A DNA stretch of 64,000 nucleotides from Frankiaceae bacterium (GTDB taxonomy: Bacteria > Actinomycetota > Actinomycetes > BP-191): NCBI GenBank assembly GCA_035556555.1, contig DATMES010000024.1, forward strand, positions 62,001 to 126,000, read 5' to 3'. Positions 26,109-34,614 of this stretch are shown one piece after another. Made by a program: the position numbers and the translations under genes. How positions within the stretch are numbered: position 1 is the stretch's first letter; every line of letters begins with the position of its first letter. The notes beneath the pieces are model-generated. The model was not told the DNA's origin, made no database searches, and worked only from the letters and a program-made list of their open reading frames with translations.

Positions 26109-26368
26109 GGAGGGGACTCTAGTGCCGAGGGCGCAACCCGGGTTCCGTGAAGCCGCTCCCCGAACCGCACGACGCGTCGCTGCGGGGGTGTGAGCGGGCG
26201 GCGTACGGCGGCGGTGTTCAACATGGGATGCCGTCGCGCACGGATGGAGTGCCTGGACATCCCGAGTCGAGCGCGGCCGCCTCCGAACTTCCAGTGCCGC
26301 CGCGCACGCGTGGGAGCCGTGGGGCCCTGGAAGTTGCGCGGGCGCGCGCCGCACTAGTGTTCCTCGCC

Positions 26369-27454
26369 ATGAAGACGACCTCGCTGCACGACCGGCACAC
26401 CAAGCTCGGCGCCAAGATGGCGGACTTCGGCGGCTGGGAGATGCCGATCGAGTACCCGGGCGGCGGGGTCCTCGCCGAGCACACGGCCGTCCGCGAGCGC
26501 GTCGGCATCTTCGACGTCAGCCACCTGGGCAAGGCATCGGTAACAGGACCGGGCGCGGTCGACTTCGTGAACGCCTGCCTCACCAACGACCTCCGCCGCA
26601 TCGGCCCCGGTCAGGCGCAGTACACGCTCTGCTGCGACGACGACGGCGGCGTGATCGACGACCTCATTGCCTACGTACGGAGCGACGACGACGTCCTCCT
26701 CGTCCCCAACGCCGCCAACACCGCCTCCGTCGCCGCGCGCCTCGCCGACGCCGCGCCGGCGGGCATCGACGTGATGGGCCTGCACGAGGCGTACGCCATC
26801 CTCGCCGTCCAGGGACCGCGCTCGCCCGGCGTCATGCGCGCGCTGGGGCTGAGCGACGACCTCGCGTACATGGCGTTCGCCGAGGACGCGTGGGAGGGCC
26901 ACGCCGTCATCGTGTGCCGCACCGGCTACACCGGCGAGCACGGCTACGAGGTCCTCGTCCGCTGGGACGACGCCGACGCGCTCTGGGACGCCGCGCTCGA
27001 CGCGGTCCGCGCGGAGGACGGGCTGCCCTGCGGGCTCGGCGCGCGCGACACGCTGCGTACGGAGATGGGGTACGCCCTCCACGGCCACGAGCTCTCCCTC
27101 GACATCACCCCCAACCAGGCGCGGGTCGGCTGGGCGGTGGGGTGGTCGAAGGAGGCGTTCTGGGGGCGCGAGGCGCTGCTGGCCGAGAAGGAGCGCGGTG
27201 CCGACCGCCTGCTCTGGGGGCTGCTCGCGACGGACCGTTCGATCCCGCGGCAGGGCATGGCGGTGCACTCCGGCGACGCGGCCGTCGGCGAGGTGACGAG
27301 CGGGACGTTCTCCCCGACGAAGCGGGTCGGCATCGGGCTCGCGCTGCTCGCCCGCGGCACGAGCGAGGGTGACACGGTCGAGGTCGACGTACGCGGCCGC
27401 CGCGTGCCGATGACGGTGGTGAAGCCGCCGTTCGTGGCGTCGGCGCCGAAGTGA
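26369..27454 (+). CDS. gcvT: Glycine cleavage system aminomethyltransferase (T protein)
   Basis: Transfers the aminomethyl carbon of glycine from the H protein to tetrahydrofolate. The 361-residue protein shows [20 protein letters not shown], the VFDVSHLGK-like block [36 protein letters not shown] and the C-terminal [10 protein letters not shown] with [10 protein letters not shown]. Start: ATG 26369, with TAGTGT 8 nt upstream (26355-26360), so probably leaderless. Other gcv genes are not in the window. Its stop overlaps the start of the YjbR gene (GTGA), so the two are coupled. Matches Rv2211c in synteny. Confidence 0.95.
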   Translation: MKTTSLHDRHTKLGAKMADFGGWEMPIEYPGGGVLAEHTAVRERVGIFDVSHLGKASVTGPGAVDFVNACLTNDLRRIGPGQAQYTLCCDDDGGVIDDLIAYVRSDDDVLLVPNAANTASVAARLADAAPAGIDVMGLHEAYAILAVQGPRSPGVMRALGLSDDLAYMAFAEDAWEGHAVIVCRTGYTGEHGYEVLVRWDDADALWDAALDAVRAEDGLPCGLGARDTLRTEMGYALHGHELSLDITPNQARVGWAVGWSKEAFWGREALLAEKERGADRLLWGLLATDRSIPRQGMAVHSGDAAVGEVTSGTFSPTKRVGIGLALLARGTSEGDTVEVDVRGRRVPMTVVKPPFVASAPK

Positions 27455-27795
27455 CCGCGCGGCTGGAGCGCCTCCGGCGGCTCTGCCTCGCGCTGCCCGA
27501 GACGACCGAGGTGCTGACCTGGGAGGACCACCCGACGTTCCGGGTCAAGGACAAGATCTTCGTCATCGCCGGCGCCGACGGCGGCAGCATCACGGTCAAG
27601 GCGACGAAGGACGACCAGGAGGCGCTGGTCGCGACGCACCCGCGGATCCGGGTGGCGCCGTACGTCGGCAGGCACGGCTGGGTCGCCGTCGACCTTAAGG
27701 GCGCGGGGCTCGACTGGGGCCTCGTGGAGGACCTGGTGCGCGAGTCGTACCGGCTCATCGCGCCGAAGAAGCTAGCCGCTCTCGTCCAGGACTGA
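27451..27795 (+). CDS. MmcQ/YjbR family protein
   Basis: A 114-residue protein of the MmcQ/YjbR fold. It shows the typical [20 protein letters not shown] start, [10 protein letters not shown], the [14 protein letters not shown]-like segment, [14 protein letters not shown] and a final [14 protein letters not shown]. Members have a DNA-binding-like cyaY fold and unknown biochemical roles. The GTG start overlaps the gcvT stop by 4 nt. The 3' end overlaps the convergent gene at 27772 by 24 nt. Confidence 0.88.
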   Translation: MTARLERLRRLCLALPETTEVLTWEDHPTFRVKDKIFVIAGADGGSITVKATKDDQEALVATHPRIRVAPYVGRHGWVAVDLKGAGLDWGLVEDLVRESYRLIAPKKLAALVQD

Positions 27796-28086
27796 CCCGC
27801 CCGCGAACACCCGCGCCGGGTCGACGTCGACCCACTGCACCCAGACGTCGTCGAGGGGTACGCCGCACGCCTCGGCGACGGCACGCGCGACGACCGCGAG
27901 CCCCTCGCGGACGACGTCGTCAGGACGCGGCAGCGCGCGGACGACGACGACCGGGCAGTCGTGGGTCGCCGCGGACGCGACCTGCCAGTAGACCCAGACG
28001 CCGCCGCCCGTCACGGCGTCGAGCGCCGCGGAGACGGGCGCGAGGTCCGGCGCGTCGCCGGTGTACGTGATCGTGACGACCGGCAT
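27772..28086 (-). CDS. Hypothetical tautomerase-like small protein
   Basis: A 104-residue soluble protein. It begins MPVVTITYTGDAPDLAPVSA and later has VARAVAEACGVPLDDVWVQW. The N-terminal Met-Pro, the beta-strand ending and the helix followed by DDVWV resemble the 4-oxalocrotonate tautomerase/MIF superfamily, where Pro1 is catalytic. This is pattern recognition, not a firm match. It lies downstream of the cobalamin-linked operon, separated from the CobT-like gene by the 162-bp inverted-repeat element, and may be read through from it. Confidence 0.6.
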   Translation of the reverse strand: MPVVTITYTGDAPDLAPVSAALDAVTGGGVWVYWQVASAATHDCPVVVVRALPRPDDVVREGLAVVARAVAEACGVPLDDVWVQWVDVDPARVFAGGSVLDESG

Positions 28087-28087
28087 C

Positions 28088-28249
28088 AGGCCGTGTCTCC
28101 CGGATCGAACGGCCTGCTGCGCGGCGCCCAGACCGCCCCCCGCCGCGTTGCCCTCGTCGCCGACAGCGCTGCTATCGGCTCCTCGTCCGCCTGGCGGGGT
28201 GCGCCCTGGATTGCCGCTCGCGACGGCCGCGATCCGAGAGACACGGCCT
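28088..28249. repeat. 162-bp element with 20-bp terminal inverted repeats
   Basis: The ends 28088-28107 (AGGCCGTGTCTCCCGGATCG) and 28230-28249 are inverted repeats with one mismatch. The interior is GC-rich with no convincing ORF. It fills the gap between the CobT-like gene and the tautomerase-like gene, and its right end contributes bases of the CobT-like stop codon (28248-28250). It could be a mobile miniature element or a large RNA hairpin within the operon mRNA. No second copy was seen in the window. Confidence 0.7.
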
Positions 28250-28976
28250 AGTCCTCCTCCCTCACCAGCGCGACCGCCGCGTCGAGCAGCGGCAGGGCGA
28301 GCAGCGCGCCGCCGTCGGCGCGGATGCCGAGGTCGAGCAACGGCTCCAGCGCGAGCTTCTCGAGCGCCCTGCGGTGACCGGGGTGCGGCGTGACGTGACC
28401 CGCCACGAAGTACGTCACCGCGAGCGGCGCCAGCGTCTCCGCGGCGAGCGCGGCGGCGCAGGGCGCGAGGCCGTCGAGGACGACCGGCGTACGCCGCCGC
28501 GCCGCCCCCACGAGCAGCCCCGTCAGCGCGGGGAAGCCCAGCGCCTGGACGAGGTCGGCCGGGCCCGCCCCGCGATGCGTGCGGAGCAGGTCGCGTACCT
28601 CCGCGACGTCACGCGCCCACGCGGCACCCGACGCGACGACCTCCACCGGCTCGGCGCCGGACAGCGCGGCGACGAGCGCGGACGCGCGCACCGACACCGG
28701 CGCCACCGCCACGAACACGTCCGCGCCGCCGTCGATCTCCGCGTCCGCCAGCGCGAGGCCGTCCTCGTACGACCCCTCGGCGCGGACGTCCGCACCCACC
28801 GGGCTCTCGCCCGCGACGACGACCCGGCGGCGCGCCAGCGCGCGCGGCGGCGACGTGCCCTGCACGCCGGCCAGCCACAGCGCGAGGCCCTCGAGCTTGC
28901 CGTGCCTGCCGCGCGGCATCGCGTCGTACGCCGCCGTCATCGCGTCGTCGGACAGCGGCGGGATGGTCAGGTCCAC
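28248..28976 (-). CDS. Divergent, short CobT-like protein
   Basis: A 242-residue relative of nicotinate-nucleotide:5,6-dimethylbenzimidazole phosphoribosyltransferase (CobT), which activates the lower ligand of cobalamin. Matching segments are the N-terminal IPPLSDDAMTAA and LEGLALWLAGVQG, and the C-terminal ARRRTPVVLDGLAPCAAALA and KLALEPLLDLGIR, which keeps the expected catalytic Glu. The usual GDHGV is GESPV and the GEMGIGNTT block is missing; the protein is about 100 residues short of normal CobT. It may be inactive or altered. GTG 28976 overlaps the S-component stop by 10 nt. It holds the syntenic cobT position. Confidence 0.75.
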   Translation of the reverse strand: MDLTIPPLSDDAMTAAYDAMPRGRHGKLEGLALWLAGVQGTSPPRALARRRVVVAGESPVGADVRAEGSYEDGLALADAEIDGGADVFVAVAPVSVRASALVAALSGAEPVEVVASGAAWARDVAEVRDLLRTHRGAGPADLVQALGFPALTGLLVGAARRRTPVVLDGLAPCAAALAAETLAPLAVTYFVAGHVTPHPGHRRALEKLALEPLLDLGIRADGGALLALPLLDAAVALVREED

Positions 28977-29761
28977 ACCGCATCTTCGCCGAACGCCGCG
29001 CGCCGTGCCGCCCGCCGCAGCGCGGCGAGGATCGGGCGGCCGACGGCGAGGAGGAGGACGACGTTCGAGACGGCGCGGATGGTGTCGAAGCCGAGCGACG
29101 ACGACACGTGGAACGCCCAGAAGTGCCTGGCGTTGACGAGGATCGACTCGCCCGCGACGAACGCCACCCGCGACTCCGCGCTGATCCCGAACGGCCAGAA
29201 CCACAGGTTGAGGACGAGGCCGTAGACGAGGGCAGAGACGACGCCGTACGCCGCCAGCATCGGCAGCTCCAGCGAGCGCCGCTTCGGGTGCGGCAGGAAG
29301 CCGGCGAAGAGCCCGACCCACCCCGCGCCGAGCATCTGGAACGGCAGCCAAGGCCCGACGCCCGCCGTCAGCAGCGCCGACGCGAACAGCGTCAGCGTGC
29401 CGAGGACGAAGCCGAAGCCGCGGCCGAGCGCGTACCCCCCGAGCACGATGAGGAAGAACACCAGCTCGACGCCCGCGCCGCCGCCGGGCAGCCGCAGCGC
29501 CGATCCGAACGCCGCCAGCACGCCGAGCATCGCGACGGCCTTCGCGTCGAGCGCGCCCTCCGACAGCTCCGCGAACAGCACCGCCAGGATCAACGGCATC
29601 AGCACGACGAACAGCCACGGCGCGTCGCCCGCGTGGGCGGTGTTCTCGGTGCCCTGCGGGTGCGCGAAAAGAGGCCAGCAGAAGCCCACGATCCCCACGA
29701 CCGACGTCAGCGCGAGCGCGGCCGCGGACCGCGGGCGGAGGACGACGGCGCGGCCGCTCAT
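28967..29761 (-). CDS. ECF transporter S component (probable corrinoid or lower-ligand specificity)
   Basis: A 264-residue integral membrane protein with about six to seven helices. GVGPWLPFQMLGAGWVGLFA is the segment I associate with the CbrT/CblT-type S components of energy-coupling factor transporters. The S component binds the vitamin and topples to deliver it. Substrate is inferred from context: cobalamin riboswitch upstream and a CobT-like gene overlapping downstream. This allows cobalamin, cobinamide or the base dimethylbenzimidazole. ATG 29761 overlaps the ATPase stop (ATGA). Confidence 0.82.
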   Translation of the reverse strand: MSGRAVVLRPRSAAALALTSVVGIVGFCWPLFAHPQGTENTAHAGDAPWLFVVLMPLILAVLFAELSEGALDAKAVAMLGVLAAFGSALRLPGGGAGVELVFFLIVLGGYALGRGFGFVLGTLTLFASALLTAGVGPWLPFQMLGAGWVGLFAGFLPHPKRRSLELPMLAAYGVVSALVYGLVLNLWFWPFGISAESRVAFVAGESILVNARHFWAFHVSSSLGFDTIRAVSNVVLLLAVGRPILAALRRAARRAAFGEDAVWT

Positions 29762-31335
29762 GCCATCGCCAGCTCGACCTCGGCGACGGTGAGCCAGCCG
29801 CCGCCGAGCACCTTGTTGACCTGCGGCGCGAACGCCGGCGACTGGCGTACGACCTCGCGCGTCGGCCCGTCGGCCACGACCTCGCCCTCAGCGAGGACGA
29901 CCGTGCGGTCGGCGACCTCGGCCGCGAGCTCGACGTCGTGCGTGGAGAGGACGACCGCGTGGCCGCGCGCCGCGAGGTCGCGCAGGATCGGCACGAGGCG
30001 CGCCTTGGCGGCGTAGTCGAGGCCGCGGGTCGGCTCGTCGAGGAGGACGACCGGCGGCTCCCCGCCGAGGACGACGGCGAGCGCGAGCGCGAGCCGCTGC
30101 CCCTCGGACAGGTCGCTCGGGTGCCGGTCGCGCGGCAGGTCGGGCGCGATGCGGTCCAGCACGGCGGCCGTGGCGCCGGGCGCGAGGCCGGCGTCGCGAT
30201 CGGCCTGCCGGCACTCGTCGGCGACAGTCTCCGCGTAAAGGAGGCGGCCCGGGTCCTGCGGTACGAGGCCGACGACGCGGGCGAGGTCGCGGCGGCCGTG
30301 CGGGTCGCGACCGTCGACGACGACCCGCCCGGCGTACGGCTTGCGGAGACCGACGAGGTGCGCGAACAGCGTCGTTTTCCCCGCGCCGTTGCGGCCCATG
30401 AGCGCGACGACCTCGCCGGTGCGCAAGGACAGCGACACCTCGCGCAGCGCGACGAGGTCGCCGTACCGCGCGGAGAGCCTCTCCGCGGAGGCGACGACGG
30501 GACCTGTCACCTGAGGGGGTGTGACAGATCTCGGCGCCAGGGACAGCGGCGGTACGGCGCGCCGCGCGTCGCGCACCGACAGCGGCAGCGGCGTCCACCC
30601 GGCCAGGCGCCCGAGACGTACGACCGCCGGCGCGACGGGTGCGTCGGCGAGCACCTCGGCGGGCGTACCGGAGACGACGGTGCCGTCCGTGACGAGGAGG
30701 ACGCGGTCGGCGTACTGGACGACGCGTTCGGGGCGGTGCTCGGCGAGCAGGACGGTGAGGCCGAGGTCGTGGACGAGGCGGTGCAGCGCCGCGAGGACGT
30801 CCTCGGCGGCGGGCGGGTCGAGCGCGGAGGTCGGCTCGTCGAGGACGAGCACGCGCGGGTGCGCGGTGAGGACCGACCCGACCGCGACCCGCTGCTGCTG
30901 ACCGGCGGAGAGCGTCGACAGCGCGCGGCCTCGGAGGTCGGCGAGGCCGAGCAGGTCGAGCACGTCCTCGACGCGGCGGCGCATGGTGGCGGGGTCGAGG
31001 CCGAGGTTCTCCATGGCGTACGCCAGCTCGTCCTCGACGGTGTCCGTGACGAACCCCGCGTCCGGGTCCTGCCCGACGAAGCCCACGACGTCGGCGAGCT
31101 CGCGCGGCGGGTGGGTGCGCGTGTCGCGGCCGTCCACCGTGACCGTGCCGGTCAGGGTGCCGCCGGAGAAGTGGGGGACGAGGCCGTTGACGGCGCGGAG
31201 CAGCGTGGACTTGCCGGAGCCCGTACGGCCCACGACGAGTGAGAGCTCACCCTCCGGGATCGTGAGGTCCACGTCGCGCAGGACTGGCGCCGCCGCGCCG
31301 GGGTACGCGAACGAGACGGAAGCGAAGCGGATCAC
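29758..31335 (-). CDS. Fused ECF transporter ATPase (EcfA1-EcfA2)
   Basis: A 525-residue protein with two ABC ATPase domains in one chain. Domain 1: Walker A GRTGSGKST, signature LSAGQQQR, Walker B VLVLDEPTSALD. Domain 2: GRNGAGKTT, LSEGQRLALA, VVLLDEPTRGLD, then the H-loop STHDVEL. It energises vitamin uptake with the T and S subunits encoded on either side. The start is GTG 31335, overlapping the T-component stop as GTGA; a longer open frame upstream is a shadow of ecfT. Both domains keep all core motifs, so both should be active. Confidence 0.92.
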   Translation of the reverse strand: MIRFASVSFAYPGAAAPVLRDVDLTIPEGELSLVVGRTGSGKSTLLRAVNGLVPHFSGGTLTGTVTVDGRDTRTHPPRELADVVGFVGQDPDAGFVTDTVEDELAYAMENLGLDPATMRRRVEDVLDLLGLADLRGRALSTLSAGQQQRVAVGSVLTAHPRVLVLDEPTSALDPPAAEDVLAALHRLVHDLGLTVLLAEHRPERVVQYADRVLLVTDGTVVSGTPAEVLADAPVAPAVVRLGRLAGWTPLPLSVRDARRAVPPLSLAPRSVTPPQVTGPVVASAERLSARYGDLVALREVSLSLRTGEVVALMGRNGAGKTTLFAHLVGLRKPYAGRVVVDGRDPHGRRDLARVVGLVPQDPGRLLYAETVADECRQADRDAGLAPGATAAVLDRIAPDLPRDRHPSDLSEGQRLALALAVVLGGEPPVVLLDEPTRGLDYAAKARLVPILRDLAARGHAVVLSTHDVELAAEVADRTVVLAEGEVVADGPTREVVRQSPAFAPQVNKVLGGGWLTVAEVELAMA

Positions 31336-32423
31336 GCGGCGGCCGTCCTGAGTGCGGCGCGGGGGAGCGCGCTCGGCGGCCGCGGCGCGACGAACGCCGG
31401 GACGATCCCCGCGAGCAGCGCGAGGGCCGCGACGAGCGGCACCTCGGGCGCGACGAGCGGGTTGGTCGACGGGTGCAGGGGCCCCTGGTCGCCGAACAGC
31501 AGTGCGACCGGGGGCACCAGCCCCGCCGCGACGACGACCCACTCGGGCCAGCGCCAGACGTCGGGCCGGTAGCGCGTACGCCCCGCGCGCCTGCTGCCCG
31601 ACACCAGTGCGGCGCCGAGCAGCGCCGCGCCGACGGCCATCGCGGGGAAGCCCAGGACGTCGGGCGTGGAGGCGTCGAGGAGGCCGTACGTCCCCACGCA
31701 GAGCGCGAGCAGCCCCCCGAACATGCCGGTCAGCGCGAGGCGTGAGGTGGGCGTGCCGGCGCGGCGGCCGTACCCCCGCGCGTCCATCGACGCGGCCAGC
31801 TCGACCGAGCGCGTCAGCGCGCCCTCGAGGACCGGCACGACCACGCCGCGCAACGACATCGGCCCGCGGACGGGACGCCCGCGCAGCTTCCGCGCCTCGC
31901 GGACGGCCGCCGCCGACACCAGCGCCTGCGGCGCGAACGCCAGCGCCACCGTGACGACGACGCCCGCCTCGTAGAGGGCGCCGGGGAGGGAGCGGAGGAG
32001 GCGGTACGGCGAGGCCAGCGCGTTGGCGGCGCCGACGCAGGCGAGCAGCGTGCCGAGGCGCAGCCCGTCGTAGAGCTGGCCCACGACCGCCTCGGCGGTG
32101 ACCGGCCCGCCGAGCCGGATGCCGGCCAGCCAGTCGGGCGGCGTCACCTCGGGCAGCCGGAACAGCACGCGCCCCGGCAGCGGCTGCCCGAACACGATCT
32201 GCAGCACCATCCGGATGGCGAGCACGAAGACGCCGAGCTCGAGGAACGCGACGTACGCCCGCGCCCACGGCGCGTCGCTGCGCCGCGCGCCGACGACGTA
32301 GCCCGCGACGCCGAGGACGAGGCCGAGCAGGACGGGGTTGGTGGTGCTCGTCGCCGCCACGCCGAGGCCGATCGACCAGGCCCACCACGCGCCGGGGTGG
32401 AGGTGGCGGGGGAGCGCGCTCAT
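31332..32423 (-). CDS. ECF transporter transmembrane (T) component
   Basis: A 363-residue membrane protein of the EcfT/CbiQ family. It has several helices and the cytoplasmic coupling motif ASMDARGYGRR (the ARG signature that contacts the ATPases). Additional hydrophobic segments after this motif (about residues 225-355) make it longer than the usual 250-270 residues. ATG 32423 overlaps the upstream stop as ATGA, and its own stop overlaps the ATPase start as GTGA. The tight coupling suggests fixed stoichiometry. Confidence 0.88.
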   Translation of the reverse strand: MSALPRHLHPGAWWAWSIGLGVAATSTTNPVLLGLVLGVAGYVVGARRSDAPWARAYVAFLELGVFVLAIRMVLQIVFGQPLPGRVLFRLPEVTPPDWLAGIRLGGPVTAEAVVGQLYDGLRLGTLLACVGAANALASPYRLLRSLPGALYEAGVVVTVALAFAPQALVSAAAVREARKLRGRPVRGPMSLRGVVVPVLEGALTRSVELAASMDARGYGRRAGTPTSRLALTGMFGGLLALCVGTYGLLDASTPDVLGFPAMAVGAALLGAALVSGSRRAGRTRYRPDVWRWPEWVVVAAGLVPPVALLFGDQGPLHPSTNPLVAPEVPLVAALALLAGIVPAFVAPRPPSALPRAALRTAAA

Positions 32424-33244
32424 GCGCTGCCGGGCTGACGGAACCGGTACGCCGCCGCGCCGAGCAGCCCGAGCGCCAGTACGCCGCCGGCCACGGCGCC
32501 GACGGGGAAGCCCCGCTCGCGGTCCCGCGAGGGGAAGGCGCCGGGCGCGTCCTCGGTGGGCGCGACCTCCGGGCCGGTGGCCGCCGGGCCGGTCGCGGGC
32601 CCCGTCGACGCCGTACCCGTCGGGTCGGGCGGCGCGCCGATGCGGACGGGGGTGCCGGTCCCGCCCGGCGTCGCGCCCGGCCCCGTCGCGCCAGGTCCCG
32701 CCGGTCCCGCGCCGGGGCCCGACGAGGCCGTCCTGCCCGGGGCCGCGCTCGACGCGGGGGTCCGCGCCGGGGCCGAGGTCCGCGGCGGCGCGGTCGTCGG
32801 CTTCGGGTACGACGGGTTCGCGCGCGGCGCCGCCTTCTTGTCGACCTCGTGGTAGCGGAAGCCGAGCGGGTCGGGGTGCCCGTCCTTGTCGGCGTCCCCG
32901 ACGGTGAACGTGCCGACGCCCTCGTTCGAGTACACCCAGGCGCCGTCGCGCCACACCCAGAACGACCAGTACGGGCTCGGCGGCTCGTCGCCGCAGCCGG
33001 TCTCCGGGTAGCCGTCGATGGCGCAGAGGAAGTTGCCCTTGTAGCGCGCCCGCCCGTGCAGCGCCTCCGCCGCCGTGCCGTCCTCGCCGACGTCCACGCA
33101 GCGGGTGTTGGGGCCCGCGGGCGCGCCGGCGAGGGTGCCGTAGTCGACGACGACCTTGACGCACTCCGCGGCGTACGCCGCGGTCGCGGGCATGGCGGAG
33201 CAGGCGGCGACGAACGCCACCAGGACCGCCGCCCGCGTCCGCAT
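32420..33244 (-). CDS. Surface-anchored DUF4430 (transcobalamin beta-domain-like) protein
   Basis: A 274-residue exported protein. Signal peptide MRTRAAVLVAFVAACSAMPA; folded domain about residues 25-130 with KVVVDYGTLAGAP, ALHGRARYKGNFLCAIDGYP and YWSFWVWRDGAWVYSNEGVG, a DUF4430-type layout. A roughly 110-residue Pro/Ala/Thr/Gly-rich stalk follows, then a membrane helix (VGAVAGGVLALGLLGAAAYR) and short basic tail. DUF4430 is related to the C-terminal domain of vertebrate transcobalamin and intrinsic factor. Next to a toroid-like protein, an ECF transporter and a B12 riboswitch, a corrinoid-capture role is a strong inference. Confidence 0.85.
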   Translation of the reverse strand: MRTRAAVLVAFVAACSAMPATAAYAAECVKVVVDYGTLAGAPAGPNTRCVDVGEDGTAAEALHGRARYKGNFLCAIDGYPETGCGDEPPSPYWSFWVWRDGAWVYSNEGVGTFTVGDADKDGHPDPLGFRYHEVDKKAAPRANPSYPKPTTAPPRTSAPARTPASSAAPGRTASSGPGAGPAGPGATGPGATPGGTGTPVRIGAPPDPTGTASTGPATGPAATGPEVAPTEDAPGAFPSRDRERGFPVGAVAGGVLALGLLGAAAYRFRQPGSA

Positions 33245-34530
33245 CAGCCCTGCTTCCGCGCCAGCAGCTTCGCGCCGCCGAGCGCGAGGACGCCGTAGCC
33301 GATCAGGCCGAGCCCGAACACGACCTGGCCCGTGGCGTCCCACGGCTTCTCGCCGAGGCCGCCGGTCGCGACCAGCGTGGGCACGGGCGCGGGGTCCACG
33401 ATCCGCGTCGGCGACGCGACGGGCGTCGGCACTTGCGACGGCTCCGGCACGAACGTCGGCGACGGCGTGGGCGTCGCGGGCACCTGCGCGGGGAGCAGCG
33501 GGAGGTCGTCCGAGAGCTCGTTCGGCGGGATCGGGTACGGCACCCCGGCCAGCGCGGGCACGACCTGGACGGTGGCGAAGACGTTGGCCGTCAGCGCTCC
33601 GCCGGTGCCCGGCTGGAACGCGAACGCGCCCGCGGTCTTGGCCGGCGGGTTGCCGAGCTGGAGCGAGCGGAGGTACGCCGTCGGCGTGCCGTCCGCCCCC
33701 GCCCAGTCGCCGAGGTCCTCGCCCAGCGCGATCAGCGCCTGGACAGCGAGGGCCGTCGAGTTGGCGTCGCTGTCGAAGCCGGGGACGAAGCCGAAGCCGC
33801 CGTCGTCGTTCTGCGCGTCGCGGAGGAAGTCCAGCGGGTCGTGCGCCGGGGTCTCGCCGAGCGCGGCGAGGGCCTGCGCGGCGAGCGCGGTGCCGTTCGC
33901 GTCCTCGCCGATGAAGGAGTTGAAGTCGAACGCCGGGCACGCCGCGGACGGGTCGGGGTTGTTGCCCATCCAGCCGCCGTCGGCGCACTGCTCGCCCTTC
34001 AGCCAGGCGACCGCGTCGGCGTCGGTCTGGCCGACCGCCGCGAGCGCGAGGAGGGAGAGGGCCTGGCGGTACGTGCCGTCGTACGCCGAGTACTGCTCGC
34101 CGAACAGCCCCGCGTCGGCGCCGGTCGTCTGCTTCGTGGCGAGCAGCCGCGTGACGAGCGCCGAGGCGTCCTCGCCGCGGGCGTGCGCCACCATGATCAG
34201 GACGGCGAGCGCGCCGGGCTTGTCGTCGCCGTTCTCGTCGATCACGGCCTCGTCGACGTGCGACAGCAGGTACGCCGTCGCCTCCGCCGCCTGCTCCTCG
34301 CCGACACCCGCGGCGACTAGCGCGAGGACGGCGTTCGCGGTGTTGACGTAGTCGGGGCCGGAGAGCGCCGCGACGTAGCCGGTGGGGTCGATGAGGCGAC
34401 CGAGGTACCCCGCGCCGTACTCGGCGGCGGCCTGGTCGATCGTGATCGTGCCGGCGCTCGCGGCACCGGGGAGCGCGAGGGCGCCGGAGAGCGCCAGCCC
34501 GGCCGTGAACGTGCTGCGGAGGAGCCGCAC
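33244..34530 (-). CDS. Surface alpha/alpha-toroid protein (prenyltransferase/transcobalamin alpha-like repeats)
   Basis: A 428-residue exported protein. After the signal peptide (about residues 1-26) come several alpha-hairpin repeats of the prenyltransferase/squalene-oxidase type with DGGWMG and DGGFGF motifs, LAAQALAALGE and LAVQALIALGE. Then a Pro/Thr stalk, a Thr-Gly-Gly segment and a terminal membrane helix ending ARKQG. The same alpha6/alpha6 fold forms the N-terminal domain of transcobalamin. GTG 34530 has AAAGGGA upstream. It is first in the operon under the cobalamin riboswitch, with TGATG coupling to the DUF4430 gene. Confidence 0.85.
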   Translation of the reverse strand: MRLLRSTFTAGLALSGALALPGAASAGTITIDQAAAEYGAGYLGRLIDPTGYVAALSGPDYVNTANAVLALVAAGVGEEQAAEATAYLLSHVDEAVIDENGDDKPGALAVLIMVAHARGEDASALVTRLLATKQTTGADAGLFGEQYSAYDGTYRQALSLLALAAVGQTDADAVAWLKGEQCADGGWMGNNPDPSAACPAFDFNSFIGEDANGTALAAQALAALGETPAHDPLDFLRDAQNDDGGFGFVPGFDSDANSTALAVQALIALGEDLGDWAGADGTPTAYLRSLQLGNPPAKTAGAFAFQPGTGGALTANVFATVQVVPALAGVPYPIPPNELSDDLPLLPAQVPATPTPSPTFVPEPSQVPTPVASPTRIVDPAPVPTLVATGGLGEKPWDATGQVVFGLGLIGYGVLALGGAKLLARKQG

Positions 34531-34577
34531 CCGGAGTCCCTTTCGGTCGAGTGGAGCACGACCCGGGAGACGACGAC

Positions 34578-34606
34578 GCCCCCTGCGCGCGAACGCGAGA
34601 GGGGGC
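34578..34606 (-). promoter_or_regulatory. Hairpin in the riboswitch expression platform
   Basis: On the minus strand GCCCCCT pairs with AGGGGGC, with an inner CGCG-TTCG-CGCG stem capped by a UUCG tetraloop (allowing mismatches). It lies between the cobalamin aptamer and the first gene. It could be the terminator or a structure that controls access to the ribosome binding site. Confidence 0.6.
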
Positions 34607-34614
34607 GGTATCGG

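Noticed and set aside
26109-26368. Glycine riboswitch upstream of gcvT
   Set aside because: No tandem aptamer pattern; the TAGTGT hexamer 8 nt before the ATG suggests a leaderless mRNA, leaving no room for a riboswitch.
26147-26368. N-terminal extension of gcvT
   Set aside because: The extension has no homology-like sequence and the T-protein N-terminus begins at [14 protein letters not shown].
29758-32388. 876-codon frame read as one ABC protein
   Set aside because: The first 350 codons are a shadow of the EcfT gene; the ATPase begins at GTG 31335, overlapping the ecfT stop.
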